A DNA stretch of 64,000 nt, taken from Arenicola marina (taxonomy: Eukaryota > Annelida > Polychaeta > Arenicolidae). The notes beneath the pieces are model-generated. The model was not told where the DNA came from. It ran no database searches and saw only the letters and a list, made by a program, of their open reading frames with translations. Positions within the stretch are counted from its first letter, which is position 1; every line of letters begins with the position of its first letter. A program made the position numbers and the translations under genes. Shown here piece by piece: positions 43,564 through 53,014 of this stretch. The stretch covers positions 248,001 through 312,000 of the forward strand of contig CAXHSH010000416.1 in the NCBI GenBank assembly GCA_964019135.1. The letters run 5' to 3'.

Positions 43564-46500
43564 GTATACAATATCTTCTTTTATTGTTATACTTTTTGTC
43601 GCATGTTCTTATATGTGACAAACTCAGTTTTAGCAGTTCATCACTATCGGTTCTACGTTTTTGGGTTTCCAATGATTATATGCATACATATATATCGGAT
43701 GCGTAAGTCCTTTACATACATGCATGCCCATGCGATGTTTGCTATCATATAAAACTCGCAACTTTAACTGTGTTAAAATGCCGTCGGATCCTGTCATTAA
43801 TTATTACTAATCATCTTATACTTACTTAGAATAGTGTTTTATGTAATTGATTAATTAATTTCCAATGCTAATTACACATATGATTAAAATGTGTTATAAT
43901 ATTTTAATGCCCTCCAAAATATGTAGACACTGACTACTTTATATTATAACAGACTTTGCATTGTAGTATGTAATTTTCGGTTCATTATTGCTCAGCAATA
44001 GTTTTCCCTGTAAATATATAAGACAAGAGACGTTCATTATATGTATTGGTACAAATATATATTATATGAAAACGTCCCCTATATGCAGGACGAAGGTAGT
44101 GACATGTCGCTGGAAAGTGACGGTGACGACGACCAGGTCCGGGAGGACACCCGTGCTCGGATCGACTCTCCGGACCTGTGTCCGGACAGCGACGACGGCC
44201 AGGTCCGGGAGGAGACGCGTGCTCGTGTCGACTCTCCGGACCTGCGTCCGGACAGCGACGACGGCCAGGTCCGGGAGGAGACCCGTGCCAGGGTCGACCC
44301 TCCGGACCTGCGTCCGGACAGCGACGACGGCCAGGTCCGGGAGGAGACGCGTGTATATCCGGATCTGGCCTACATCCAGCAGCAAGCCCAAGGATGGACT
44401 TGTCAACAAGTTAGCAATTGTATGTATCTACCTATTAAGTGCAATTAATCATAAGTCGCGTCTTTATTAATGCCAAAAAATATAAACTATATGTGATGAG
44501 AAAAATAAAATGTTACAATTAACAATTAAACAATTAAATTCACAATTGTATGTTTAAGTCCGTTAAAGATGTAAACGAAATTTAAGGTAAAATTGGTAAA
44601 TAATATAGTAAAACTAAACTGGACTTGGGAACGTTCGCGCATATACACTGTATTGTGCGACAATATGTTTTGCAAAAGCAAAAAAAATATACGGACATTT
44701 GTGCATAGTCTTGTAATATTTTAATTTTTTTGCGTGACAGACATAAAGCATGTCTGGAAGTCGGGACCAGCAGGGGAAGACGATATCCTCCTAGCCGTGG
44801 TTGGCGGCACCAAAGTGTATACAAAGTCTCTGGAGGCGGTAAATGACTTCGTCCCAGATGAGGCAATACACTTAATCCTTAATGAGCTTACATTCTTTGA
44901 TTTTGCTGCATATTTCATCCAGCAGAGCTAATCAGTATTTATTGAAATCGTTATATAATTTATGTGGTGTGTGATATTTGACAACTAATTTAAGGTACAG
45001 AAAATGTTTAATATACAGATAATTCCGCCATTTTTGGAATTCATAACAGTGTAAAATATCTACAAGCAGCTTGAAGAAAACTGTAACGCGCCACGTGTAA
45101 GCCCAGTGGGCACCCGACGTCGGGAAGACGTCTTATATTGGTCGGTCGGTCGAAGACCACCTGAAGACCAGGTCAAGACCAATTTAGTCTGGCCGCAATG
45201 TGGTCTTAACTCAGACGTCCCACGTGCGTCATAATTCAGACGTCCCACGTACGTCATAATTTAGACGTCCCACGTACGTCATAATTCAGACGTCCCACGT
45301 CTGTCCTAGCTAACTTGGCCGGGCTCGGGTATGGGATATAAGCCTATACTTACATTCATCCAAAATGCTCCTTTTTCACGTTTACTAATATCTCGATTGC
45401 GATTATGAAATCGATCAGATTGACGCTAACTGCAATGTGTAAGCGAGGTGTGAAAGTCGAGCTCGGGCGGGCTACGAAATCCGTTGAGCTATAGACCGAT
45501 TCCCGCTCAGTTTAAGCGGAGTACTAGTTTACGCGGAATAATATATTTCCAATATTTGCCAGATTTATCATTTATATAATTCAAGGAGAATTCAATATAC
45601 GAAAACATGTTTGCTTGAAACAAAGTGCTCACTGTATGGAACCGACATTTAAGGACTTAATATAAAGAGGGGATGGCGACCTACCCTTATGAAAATATAC
45701 CATGGTTTACCATGGTAAGTCCTGCTATACCATGGTATAGCATGGTATACCTTACCATGGTATACCTCCAGAGGAGGACTCTGAAAATGTGCGTTTGTAG
45801 AGCGAGTTTCCCGGGGAATATAATAAACCGAGCGGGCTCGGTCCAAGGAAAAAAATTCCCCTTCCGAGCGGATATTTTCGCGTTCAAACGTTCGAGCCGA
45901 TTTTCGGGGTGAAACGCCCCTGACAAGCGTATTTTGGCAGTCAAGTAGTGGTTTACCGCGGACCCCGTCTGCCCCCCCCCCCCCCCCAGCCGCAAACCCA
46001 ATAATGTACTGAGTCCCCCCACCCCACCCTGTGCCACAGCGCGCGAAGTGAGCAGTGCGCCACCAGGAGGCATATTACGCTGCCGCCTGGCGGAGATGCG
46101 CAGCGGAGATCCCACGGCGCATGCGCGAAGTTTTAAAAATATTGCGGAAAGGCGAGAGGAGTTCTGCGGCATGTGTATACGATTAGCTTATGTTCACGAA
46201 TATTTGCTTATGTATATGAATGAAAGGTGTGTATTTATAAATACTATACTGTATAGCACCTGAAAACACCCAGGTTTGAGCGTGACACCTTAACATAAGG
46301 ACAAAAGGAGCCTTTATAAATTGAAATTTGTTTACAGTCTTGTCAACGGCAGACTGGTCATACCACTCCTCCCCCCCCCCCCCCCCCCCAACCCCGCCAC
46401 CAGCCCGTGTCAGTTGATTTACGTCGCCTGTACAGCCACTGGCACTGACATACCAGGAACCCTCTACACTACAGTACAAGAACCCCAAGCCCCGGGTGAA

Positions 46501-49500
46501 ATGGCAAACGCCCCAGGTCGATCTGGAGCTTGTGGTTCGGTACTCAGATACTGTGTCCCCTAGACCCGAGTGCCTATTCCGCCACAGGGGGTTACATAGG
46601 CACGATAAAATGCAGGCAAAAATCCTGGGGCGATACAGCTCGAGACGCGCACCTGGCTTGTCCTTCGGACTGCGGGGCCCAAACCTACTTTTTTTTAATG
46701 CAGTTTCCATAAATCTCGCCCGCACGTGCAGTTACGCGTCACAATTGAATCTGGGTATTGCGAATTATTTCGTTGTTTAGATTTCGTGTACGAACAAGCG
46801 GCGCGTGACTCCGCTTCAGCCATATTGGAAACAAACGGCGAACTGTCTGTTTCGTGCACGAATATTTGTTCCTTGTGATAATATAAGTGTTTGCTGTGTG
46901 GCTGCAACCCCCCGTGCGGGCGAGATTTATGGAAGCTGCATTAAAAAAAGTAAGTTTGGGTCCCGCAGTCCGAAGGACAAGCCAGGTGCGCGTCTCGAGC
47001 GGTATCGCCCCAGGATTTTTGCCTGCATTCTATCGTGCCTATGTAACCCCCTGTGGTGGAATAGGCACTCGCGTCTATGTGTCCCCCTATACTATAGCAC
47101 AGGCGCTCAGATTTGTTGACAAACAATACCCCAAGCCAAGGCAAGGTACCCTTGGGGTATTGTTTGTCAACAAATCTGAGCGCCTTTGCCCTATAGTATA
47201 GGCTATACTGCCACACTAGCCTGGGGCCATTTTCATGGAACCTAGGTGCGCTAGCCGTTCGCCCCATCGCCAATGGCGAAAGCAAATTGTATGGGGCGCA
47301 AGACTGGCCCATACATGTCGCCACATTGACGAAAAAAAAAGTGGCCTGGTTTTTGATTAACGATCAAAACACAACTTTGCCAAACTGATTGCCTGCCGTG
47401 ATACGGAGGGGAAAAATACAACATATATGTGGCTAATGGGATCTGTGTGTGGCTAAAGTAAATTGAAGGTGTTTAGCCACAGTGGCTAATTGAAATGAAT
47501 TTCTAGAGCACACCCAGTGAAACCATCGTCTGTTCTTATGTGTATGAACCTTTGTACAGAGATTGGGACCCATAAGTCTTATTTCCCTCGTTAACATAAG
47601 TTACTTTAGGTTGAAGGCCACATGCCGTTCTGTTACTCAGGGAAACTTTCAATGGCTCAGGGAAAAACCAGGGAATTGTTTTAGTTTCATGTGGGAACCA
47701 TGTGCCACGGTATGGTCTTGGTTTTGGGCTATACCATTTATAAAATTATCTTTGGTATTTATTTTGCTTTTTACGTGATGTATTAATAAATGTGGTACAA
47801 ACTTTTGTATGATATCTTTCCAACATATTACCATCCATGTCTTATAATGCTAAACAACACTAGTGAATAATAATTTACTAAGATGATAAGTGTATCCTTT
47901 GTTACAGATCAAGTCAGGAGAAATTTTGTGGCAAAGATGTAAAAGAAATTTGCAAGTTAATGCGAGAGAAGATCAGCAATGTGGTACAGACTGGAAAGAA
48001 GAACTGAAGGATCTACTTGTTTTATCAATTGAAATGAATATATTTGTATATAAAGTATTGTTTATATATATGTTATATGCATTGAGTAGTAGTCATTTAA
48101 AAGTTGAGTAGTAGTTATATATAGTAGTTCCAAAGTACTGCATGGTAGTGCGTCTCATTCTGAGGTGGAATTGGTATGTATCAGTTAGGAATAAGAAAGA
48201 TTACTTTATCAATTCAATCATAACTAGATTAGAAGTCGATTCCTGCATATGAGTTAGAGTATACATATTATTTGGGTAGATTCCCAATACGGCTGTTTTT
48301 TCCATAATGGCATTTTCTTTCAATTCCTTCAAATGTATACATTGTAAACTGAACACAATTGAATTTCAATATTTAAACAAGCATTGTCACTTTAAAAAAA
48401 AATTATGTAAAATTTTAAATGTAATGTGTGGAAAATGTGCGTAAACATGATGCTGCTGTATGGTGTATAATATTATTTGTGGATTTACTTTGTATGTCAA
48501 TATGCATATAAGCAATGTACATTTCTTTACATAATGGTAGCTTATTTTTCTAATATATCTATATGAGCTAAATATATGTATATAATGTGCATGTCACATG
48601 TTCACATACTGCACCTTTTTATATTAATACATATATGAAAGCGGATTGTGAATCTTTGTATTCTTTATTCTTGTATTTTTCAGACTTGATGTCGATTAGT
48701 GCCTTAGTATAACATGGTATCCATGTAGTAAAGTATCATGGTATACATACCTTGGTAAGATACCATGTTACATTAGCATACCATGGTATGATACCATGGT
48801 AAATACCATGGTATAATACCATGGTAAATTACCATGGTACATTATACCATGGTATACCATGGTGTTTTGGCGATGGTAATTTACCATGGTATACCATTTA
48901 ATATTACCGGGGACCATGGTAATTTATCATGGTAGACCATATAATATTACCATGGTAAAATACCTTCGCCAAAACACCATGGTATACCATGGTAACCATG
49001 TTAAAACACCATGGTATACCACGGTAACCATGTTAAAATACCATATACATGTATTATCCTATTATATCCTGAATGTATTTCTTTGTTTTACTTGTATTGA
49101 ATTGAATGCAAGGGCTCTAGGGGCCAGGGTATTAGCCGGGGTTTTTTTGCCAGCCAAAAGCGTTCCCCCGCCCCTTGGATCCTCCACTGGGCTACAAACT
49201 GTATCTTTGCTATGTATTTCGTCAGAGAACCCAACTTTTACAATTACTTTCGTTTCTGTGACTACGTCCTGAAGACATCTTACCGAACACGTCTCTTCGA
49301 CTGAAGATGTCTTTTAGACGTCTTCTTCGACACGTCTCTTCGACGTTTTACTGAAGACGTATTTTAGACGTCTTTTTCGACACGTCTCTTCGACGTGTTA
49401 CTGAAGACGTATTTTAGACGTCTTCTTTAACAAGTCACCAAGACGTCCAACAAAAGACGTCGTGCAGACTTCCACCTGGGACCAGCTGAAGACTGGTTCC

Positions 49501-52433
49501 CGACGACTAGAATTGACGTCTTTGGGACGTCTTACCGACCAGAATGTGCCCACTGGGTATCTTTGCTATGTATGTCGTCAGAGAACCCAACTTTTACCAT
49601 TACTTTCGTTTCTGTGACTACGTCCTGAAGACATCTTACCGAACACGTCTCTTCGACTGAAGATGTCTTTTAGACGTCTTCTTCGACACGTCTCTTCGAC
49701 GTTTTACTGAAGACGTATTTTAGACGTCTTTTTCGACACGTCTCTTCGACGTGTTACTGAAGACGTATTTTAGACGTCTTCTTTAACAAGTCATCAAGAC
49801 GTCCAAAAAAAGACGTCGTGCAGACTTCCACCTGGGACCAGCTGAAGACTGGTTCCCGACGACTAGAATTGACGTCTTTGGGACGTCTTACCGACCAGAG
49901 TGTGCCCACTGGGAGGATACATATTTTAAACACCATTGTGTAAAAAAATTGCCGATATAATTACCGTTCATTAGAATTAAGGTACGTATACGACGTCACG
50001 TGTATGTCAACACACGTATTAATTCGTGTGGAATGAAATGAATTCACGATGTATAACATCAGGTTGAGGAATGTAACCTATTGCGTTGCAATGACATAAT
50101 GTGTTGCAGGTCATCGATGCCTATCTCCATGTGGCTGTTTCGATGCACCCGGTGAGTTACCATTTTGATAGTATACTTCTTGAAACATTGTTGTTTATGC
50201 CCCCATAATATAGATGATAGTTCGAGCTCTCGACCAGATATGTAATCAACTATGCCATGACATTATTCGAAGTCAATCATAGGACTCACAAAGAAGCTAG
50301 CTAGTACGATTTTTCCTTTATGAACGTTTTATAATTTTCCTAAAGACAACATTGTTAGCGTACATATTTTCATTTAGATGTCAATATTTTTCAGAAATAC
50401 GACTACATCCCGAGTTCGGTTGCCGCGATGATTTTCAACTGGAGTCACCAGAAGAAACTTGGAAAAGTAAGAGAAATAAGCTGATAGCGGCGTTAAAGGT
50501 GTGGTCTACCAGCGTGGTAGCTATAAAAGAATGGTAATTTTATACGTATTGTTGCTCATTTGTTGTTCGTGCTCAGCTTCTTTACTTAATGTCCTTTTTT
50601 ATTGTACGTTTAATGACTCATCTGAAAGCTAACTGCGATCAATGAATAGTGATAAACATATTAGTCCATGCATCAGTAATTGTTTTCCGGCACAGGTACT
50701 CTCACACGGAAGACATTACGTCTGTGTTGTCAACAGGCATGGCCAGCACTGGGTCTTTGTCGTAAGTCTTGTTGTGCCCACTCATTAATAGGCCATTGCC
50801 TTCTTCTACATTTTTGACTGGTTCAAATGAAGGCACAGATGTCATGCAGTTCATATCTTATTCATTAGTATTGTTACACCGAAACATATTTGGTCCATCA
50901 TGAGTGTAATGTCTCATTATATACATATACTTGTATAATAGTTACGTCCTAGTTACGTCTTAACATCTATAATTTCCACATATTAAGTGTCAACAGTTAA
51001 GACCTCCCAAATCTAATTTCAGGCCATTGAAATGGTGCATCAGATGCTGACCATCATGGACCCGCTTGGTAGTAAACTCCCGCAATGTCGGGAACTGAAG
51101 GCAATGTTGACGTAAGTGCCCTTTGATGTTACTTACTTTAATGTTTTCTTAAGCGGCAATAACAAAATATCTAATCATAAAACTCATTCAATGCGGACCA
51201 TTAAGAGCCCTTCTTACTTTATTTATGGCATTGGCCTTTTATACTATTCTACATTCTAAGATTTATGCCCCTTATATTATTGTACTTTCGCAATACATAT
51301 TTTATAGAAAGTTCCTGACATTTCACTGTCTCCATGGGGGAGGGACGTGGAAGTTAAATGTTCCAGCCCATGCCAGGCAGCACGATGGCCGCTCGTGTGG
51401 CCTGTACAGCATGAAGGTTCTTATGCTTGTCTGCTATTCATAACGCATTAGTGCTTGTGCATGGCGATTAAAACTAACAATGAATATTAAATATGGATGG
51501 CAATTTATTCGACTCACTTCAGTCATGGCTTTAATTTGCTTTATTGCATAGAAGGTAACACGCCAGTGTGTGGGGGGATTTTTAACTAGACGCAAGCGCT
51601 TGTTGCTTAATATGTTTAAATATACAATATATATATGTCCACCAGCTCGCCGAGGCCTACATGTCGAAAAGGACAGTACTCCATGGCACCGACATGGAAG
51701 ACTTCAAAATATCGGTGGTCAATGAATTCATTGCCAATTCAGGTAGGTTTCTATGTCTTGGTCGATAACAGATATTTACTTACAGAGACAACAATATTCA
51801 GAGTAGTGGAATAAGGTAACATGCCATCAAACCTGTATATCATGTACCGGTATTTCACTTTCATTGTTTTCAATATGTACACCTAGATGTTTTACTCATG
51901 TATAGATGTTTACAATGCAAATTACAGTCGGTGCATAATGACAACATTCCGTTTGTCTACAGATAGTTGCATTGAAAGACTTTGCCGGCGTTGTGCAAGA
52001 CAAATTCCGCGCGGGTGCAAGTCCAGAAAGGTTAAATGGGTTAGTATATTTACCCTGTGTCGCAAATCTGGAAGGCGGTAATTCTATAAGGAACACTTTT
52101 TCACCTCCTGAAAACTGTTCGGAAAAACCCCCAAATATCTTATGCTTGGAGTGGGAGACATTCCCATTGAGAGACCAAGCGGCCGAAGCCCAGGCACCAG
52201 ATAAATGGCAACGCTCTTTAAAAGTACTTGTACATTTTCAGATCGGATGTGATGCGTGCGTCACATACTGGGTCCACCAATCGTGTTGCGTACCGGCCAA
52301 GAAGAGCAGCACCTTGTTTGTCTGCCCAGTGTGTAAAAGGTATTTTTTGCCGAATGTACCGAATGTAGGTTCATATGAAACTGCTACCATCAAAAAGGGT
52401 CCCCAACAAACCAATGTCTACCCAGATATATAA
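41245..52433 (+). CDS. Gene B: Ulp1-type protease with PHD finger, 5'-partial
   Basis: Sixteen exons by splice signal and phase: 41245-41294, 41767-41863, 42198-42305, 42376-42453, 42891-43001, 43505-43563, 44089-44419, 44741-44862, 50110-50151, 50395-50466, 50696-50761, 51023-51111, 51308-51416, 51646-51742, 51963-52039 and 52242-52433. All fifteen joins keep frame, giving at least 565 residues (counted from the first whole codon) with a TAA at 52431-52433. Layout: unknown N-terminal domain (1-167), acidic 22-residue repeats (about 178-256), C48 protease (about 280-460; H374, D391, Q432, C438) and C4HC3 PHD finger (484-533). It should cleave SUMO-like links and read chromatin, inferred from family. 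The exon before 41245 is missing. Exon 8 to 9 needs a GC-AG intron of 5.2 kb. Confidence 0.75.
44089..44419 (+). CDS. Gene B exon 7: acidic repeat linker
   Basis: It encodes DEGSDMSLES, then 22-residue units (DSDDGQVREETRARVDSPDL plus RP), then YPDLAYIQQQAQGWTCQQ. Two donors are possible. GTTAGC at 44410 would leave the wrong phase, whereas GTATGT at 44420 leaves one base and joins exon 8 in frame as SN-Y-IKHVWKSG. I therefore chose 44419 as the end. The linker is probably disordered and separates the N-terminal domain from the protease. Confidence 0.65.
44119..44357 (+). repeat. 66-bp coding minisatellite in gene B exon 7
   Basis: Units start at 44119, 44185, 44251 and 44317 (exact 66-base spacing), with three full copies and a partial fourth. 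Copies 2 to 4 are nearly identical while copy 1 is diverged. As 66 is a multiple of three and the repeats are GC-rich, all three plus frames and one minus frame stay open. Only the acidic frame joins the flanking exons. Confidence 0.9.
44741..51742 (+). CDS. Gene B exons 8-14: Ulp1/C48 cysteine protease domain
   Basis: Exon 8 gives TKSLEAVNDFVPDE and exon 9 VIDAYLHVAVSMHP, the N-terminal C48 signature. Exon 10 holds KYDYIPSSVAAMIFNWSHQK. Exon 11 holds HYVCVVNRHGQHWVFV (His374). Exon 12 holds MLTIMDPLGSKL (Asp391). Exon 13 holds NVPAHARQHDGRSCGLYSMK (Gln432, Cys438). Exon 14 gives the C-terminal helices. His to Asp spacing of 17 and Gln to Cys spacing of 6 equal those of yeast Ulp1 (H514, D531, Q574, C580), a strong independent check on the exon model. 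Donors of exons 10, 11, 12 and 14 are GTAAG- or GTAGG-like; exon 13 uses a weak GTTCTT. Confidence 0.8.
44863..45101. other. Start of the long gene B intron 8 (or alternative 3' end)
   Basis: The frame of exon 8 remains open after the proposed GC donor as AIHLILNELTFFDFAAYFIQ and stops at 44928-44930. If no GC-AG splice is used, this would be an alternative terminus for a shorter protein of about 340 residues lacking the protease. Confidence 0.4.
45102..45310. mobile_element. End fragment of a CCCAGTGGGCAC element
   Basis: CCCAGTGGGCAC at 45102-45113 is the reverse complement of GTGCCCACTGGG found at 49546-49557 and 49902-49913. It is followed by GACGTC-rich text and about four units of a 26-base repeat, CAGACGTCCCACGTACGTCA plus TAATT. 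This looks like one end of a non-autonomous TIR element with internal tandem repeats. Confidence 0.6.
45311..45694. other. Intron 8, no supported feature
   Basis: The stretch between the CCCAGTGGGCAC fragment and the first CCATGG cluster is single-copy in appearance. It contains no ORF or inverted repeat that I can support. Confidence 0.4.
45695..45770. repeat. Small CCATGG palindrome cluster
   Basis: TACCATGGTTTACCATGGTA, TATACCATGGTATAGCATGG and TTACCATGGTATACC follow each other. Each is built from the palindrome TACCATGGTA. A larger cluster of the same motif lies at 48710-49050. Confidence 0.8.
45771..46545. other. Intron 8, C-rich stretch without gene
   Basis: C runs are found near 45973-45989 and 46372-46390. 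Overlapping ORFs on both strands (for example 46172-45687 minus) are created by GC-rich text and the CCATGG cluster. No family resemblance is seen. Confidence 0.45.
46560..47085. repeat. Large inverted duplication, arms about 175 bp
   Basis: Left arm, about 46560-46735 (from CGAGTGCCTATTCC to CTCGCCCGCACG), is matched in reverse complement by about 46912-47085 (from CGTGCGGGCGAGATTTATGG to GGAATAGGCACTCG), with scattered differences. The spacer is about 175 bases. Both arms carry mirrored ORFs, which explains similar peptides on opposite strands (RARFMETALKK and RARFMEAALKK). It is probably a foldback element or the product of an inverted insertion. Confidence 0.8.
47086..47202. repeat. Perfect 35-bp inverted repeat with extended arms
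   Basis: 47101-47135 (AGGCGCTCAGATTTGTTGAC, then AAACAATACCCCAAG) is the exact reverse complement of 47151-47185 around a 15-base loop. Outside, CCTATACTATAG (47086-47097) pairs with CTATAGTATAGG (47191-47202) with short unequal gaps. It directly adjoins the right arm of the larger inverted duplication. No mismatch in 35 pairs implies recent origin or conversion. Confidence 0.9.
47209..48700. other. Intron 8, unassigned stretch
   Basis: A possible exon follows TTGTTACAG at 47900-47908 (IKSGEILWQRCKRNLQVNAR and on to a stop at 48109-48111), but it does not fit the phase or family of gene B. The rest is AT-rich with no clear repeat. Confidence 0.4.
48710..49050. repeat. CCATGG palindrome cluster with inverted arms
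   Basis: More than fifteen copies of TACCATGGTA-like palindromes are packed here. On top of this, CCATGGTGTTTTGGCGATGG (48858-48877) is mirrored by CCTTCGCCAAAACACCATGG (48963-48982), giving a larger hairpin over about 48848-48990. The same core motif forms the small cluster at 45695-45770. Confidence 0.85.
49199..49913. mobile_element. Two 356-bp direct copies ending GTGCCCACTGGG
   Basis: TATCTTTGCTATGTAT starts at 49202 and again at 49558 (356-base offset). The copies are nearly identical. Each holds four to five units of AAGACGTATTTTAGACGTCT with CGACACGTCTCTTCGACG and ends in GTGCCCACTGGG, at 49546-49557 and 49902-49913. The ends are the complement of the start of the fragment at 45102, so all three belong to one TIR family. 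GACGTC is itself palindromic, so the array is hairpin-rich. Confidence 0.75.
51963..52433 (+). CDS. Gene B exons 15-16: PHD finger and C-terminus
   Basis: Exon 15 (51963-52039) gives SCIERLCRRCARQIPRGCKS, then RKVKW. Choosing the GTTAGT donor at 52040 keeps the Trp that precedes IGCDAC in exon 16. Ligands are C484, C487, C505, C508, H514, C517, C530 and C533, giving CX2C-X17-CX2C-X5-HX2C-X12-CX2C, the canonical C4HC3 PHD pattern. After VCPVCKR the frame reads on for about 30 residues (YFLPNVPNVG to NVYPDI) to TAA at 52431-52433. PHD fingers commonly bind histone H3 tails, but the peptide-binding residues were not analysed. Confidence 0.75.
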   Translation: MVALKDFAGVVQDKFRAGASPERLNGLVYLPCVANLEGGNSIRNTFSPPENCSEKPPNILCLEWETFPLRDQAAEAQAPDKWQRSLKVLVHFQIGCDACVTYWVHQSCCVPAKKSSTLFVCPVCKRYFLPNVPNVGSYETATIKKGPQQTNVYPDI

Positions 52434-52497
52434 AACTAGCGTCCCGAATATATAGCTTATATACTTCAGCAAATAACACGATAATCAACATAATACC

Positions 52498-52909
52498 CCA
52501 ACAAACATGACGCAATCGGACCAGTACTGGCCCGATGCAGGCTGTCCGATACTGCTGGTGCCGGCCCAATGCTGGCACCCGGTTTGGGGCCGGTAACCTG
52601 GTAACACCGTGCACAGCGGCGCAGAAATTGGCCGATGGTGGCACGCTGGTATGGATTGGTAACGGGCCGGTACTGAGCCGGCAAGTGATCGACGCTGGCC
52701 CGATTGCGGCTCGCCAGCAGTATATGCACGTAGCTCGGATTAGGGCTATTCTACATCGTCTTGTTACGATAATATAAACGGCAAAAAAGAACATTTCATT
52801 CTTTATTTCAACCATAAGCAGCAACCGTTACTGACCGGCCATGATGCCAGCATCTCCGTAATAAGCCGGACCGCTGCCAGTACTGGCCCGTTACCGTCAT
52901 GTTTGTTGG
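52498..52909. mobile_element. 412-bp MITE with 15-bp TIRs
   Basis: CCAACAAACATGACG at 52498-52512 matches CGTCATGTTTGTTGG at 52895-52909 in reverse complement. Close to both ends lies CCAGTACTGGCCCG, which contains the palindrome CCAGTACTGG. The inside is GC-rich and non-coding. The element starts 65 bases after the gene B stop codon, so it may sit in the 3' UTR. No convincing target duplication was seen. Confidence 0.75.
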
Positions 52910-53014
52910 AACGTGATTATATACGTACTATATTTATTCCGGGCTGCACCTTCTCCTTTCAGATCGTAACACTGACGAGGCCATATCAACACCAACGACG
53001 TCAACCTGTGACGC

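Noticed and set aside
44062..44470. Overlapping ORFs of 115-160 codons in other frames around the 66-bp repeat
   Set aside because: A GC-rich repeat whose length is a multiple of three keeps several frames open. Only the acidic frame joins flanking exons in phase.
46183..47324. Mirror-image ORFs with similar peptides on opposite strands
   Set aside because: They are explained by the inverted duplication at 46.56-47.09 kb; no known protein family.
47890..48111. Possible extra exon of gene B after TTGTTACAG
   Set aside because: It does not fit the phase between exons 8 and 9, ends in a stop and lacks C48-like sequence.
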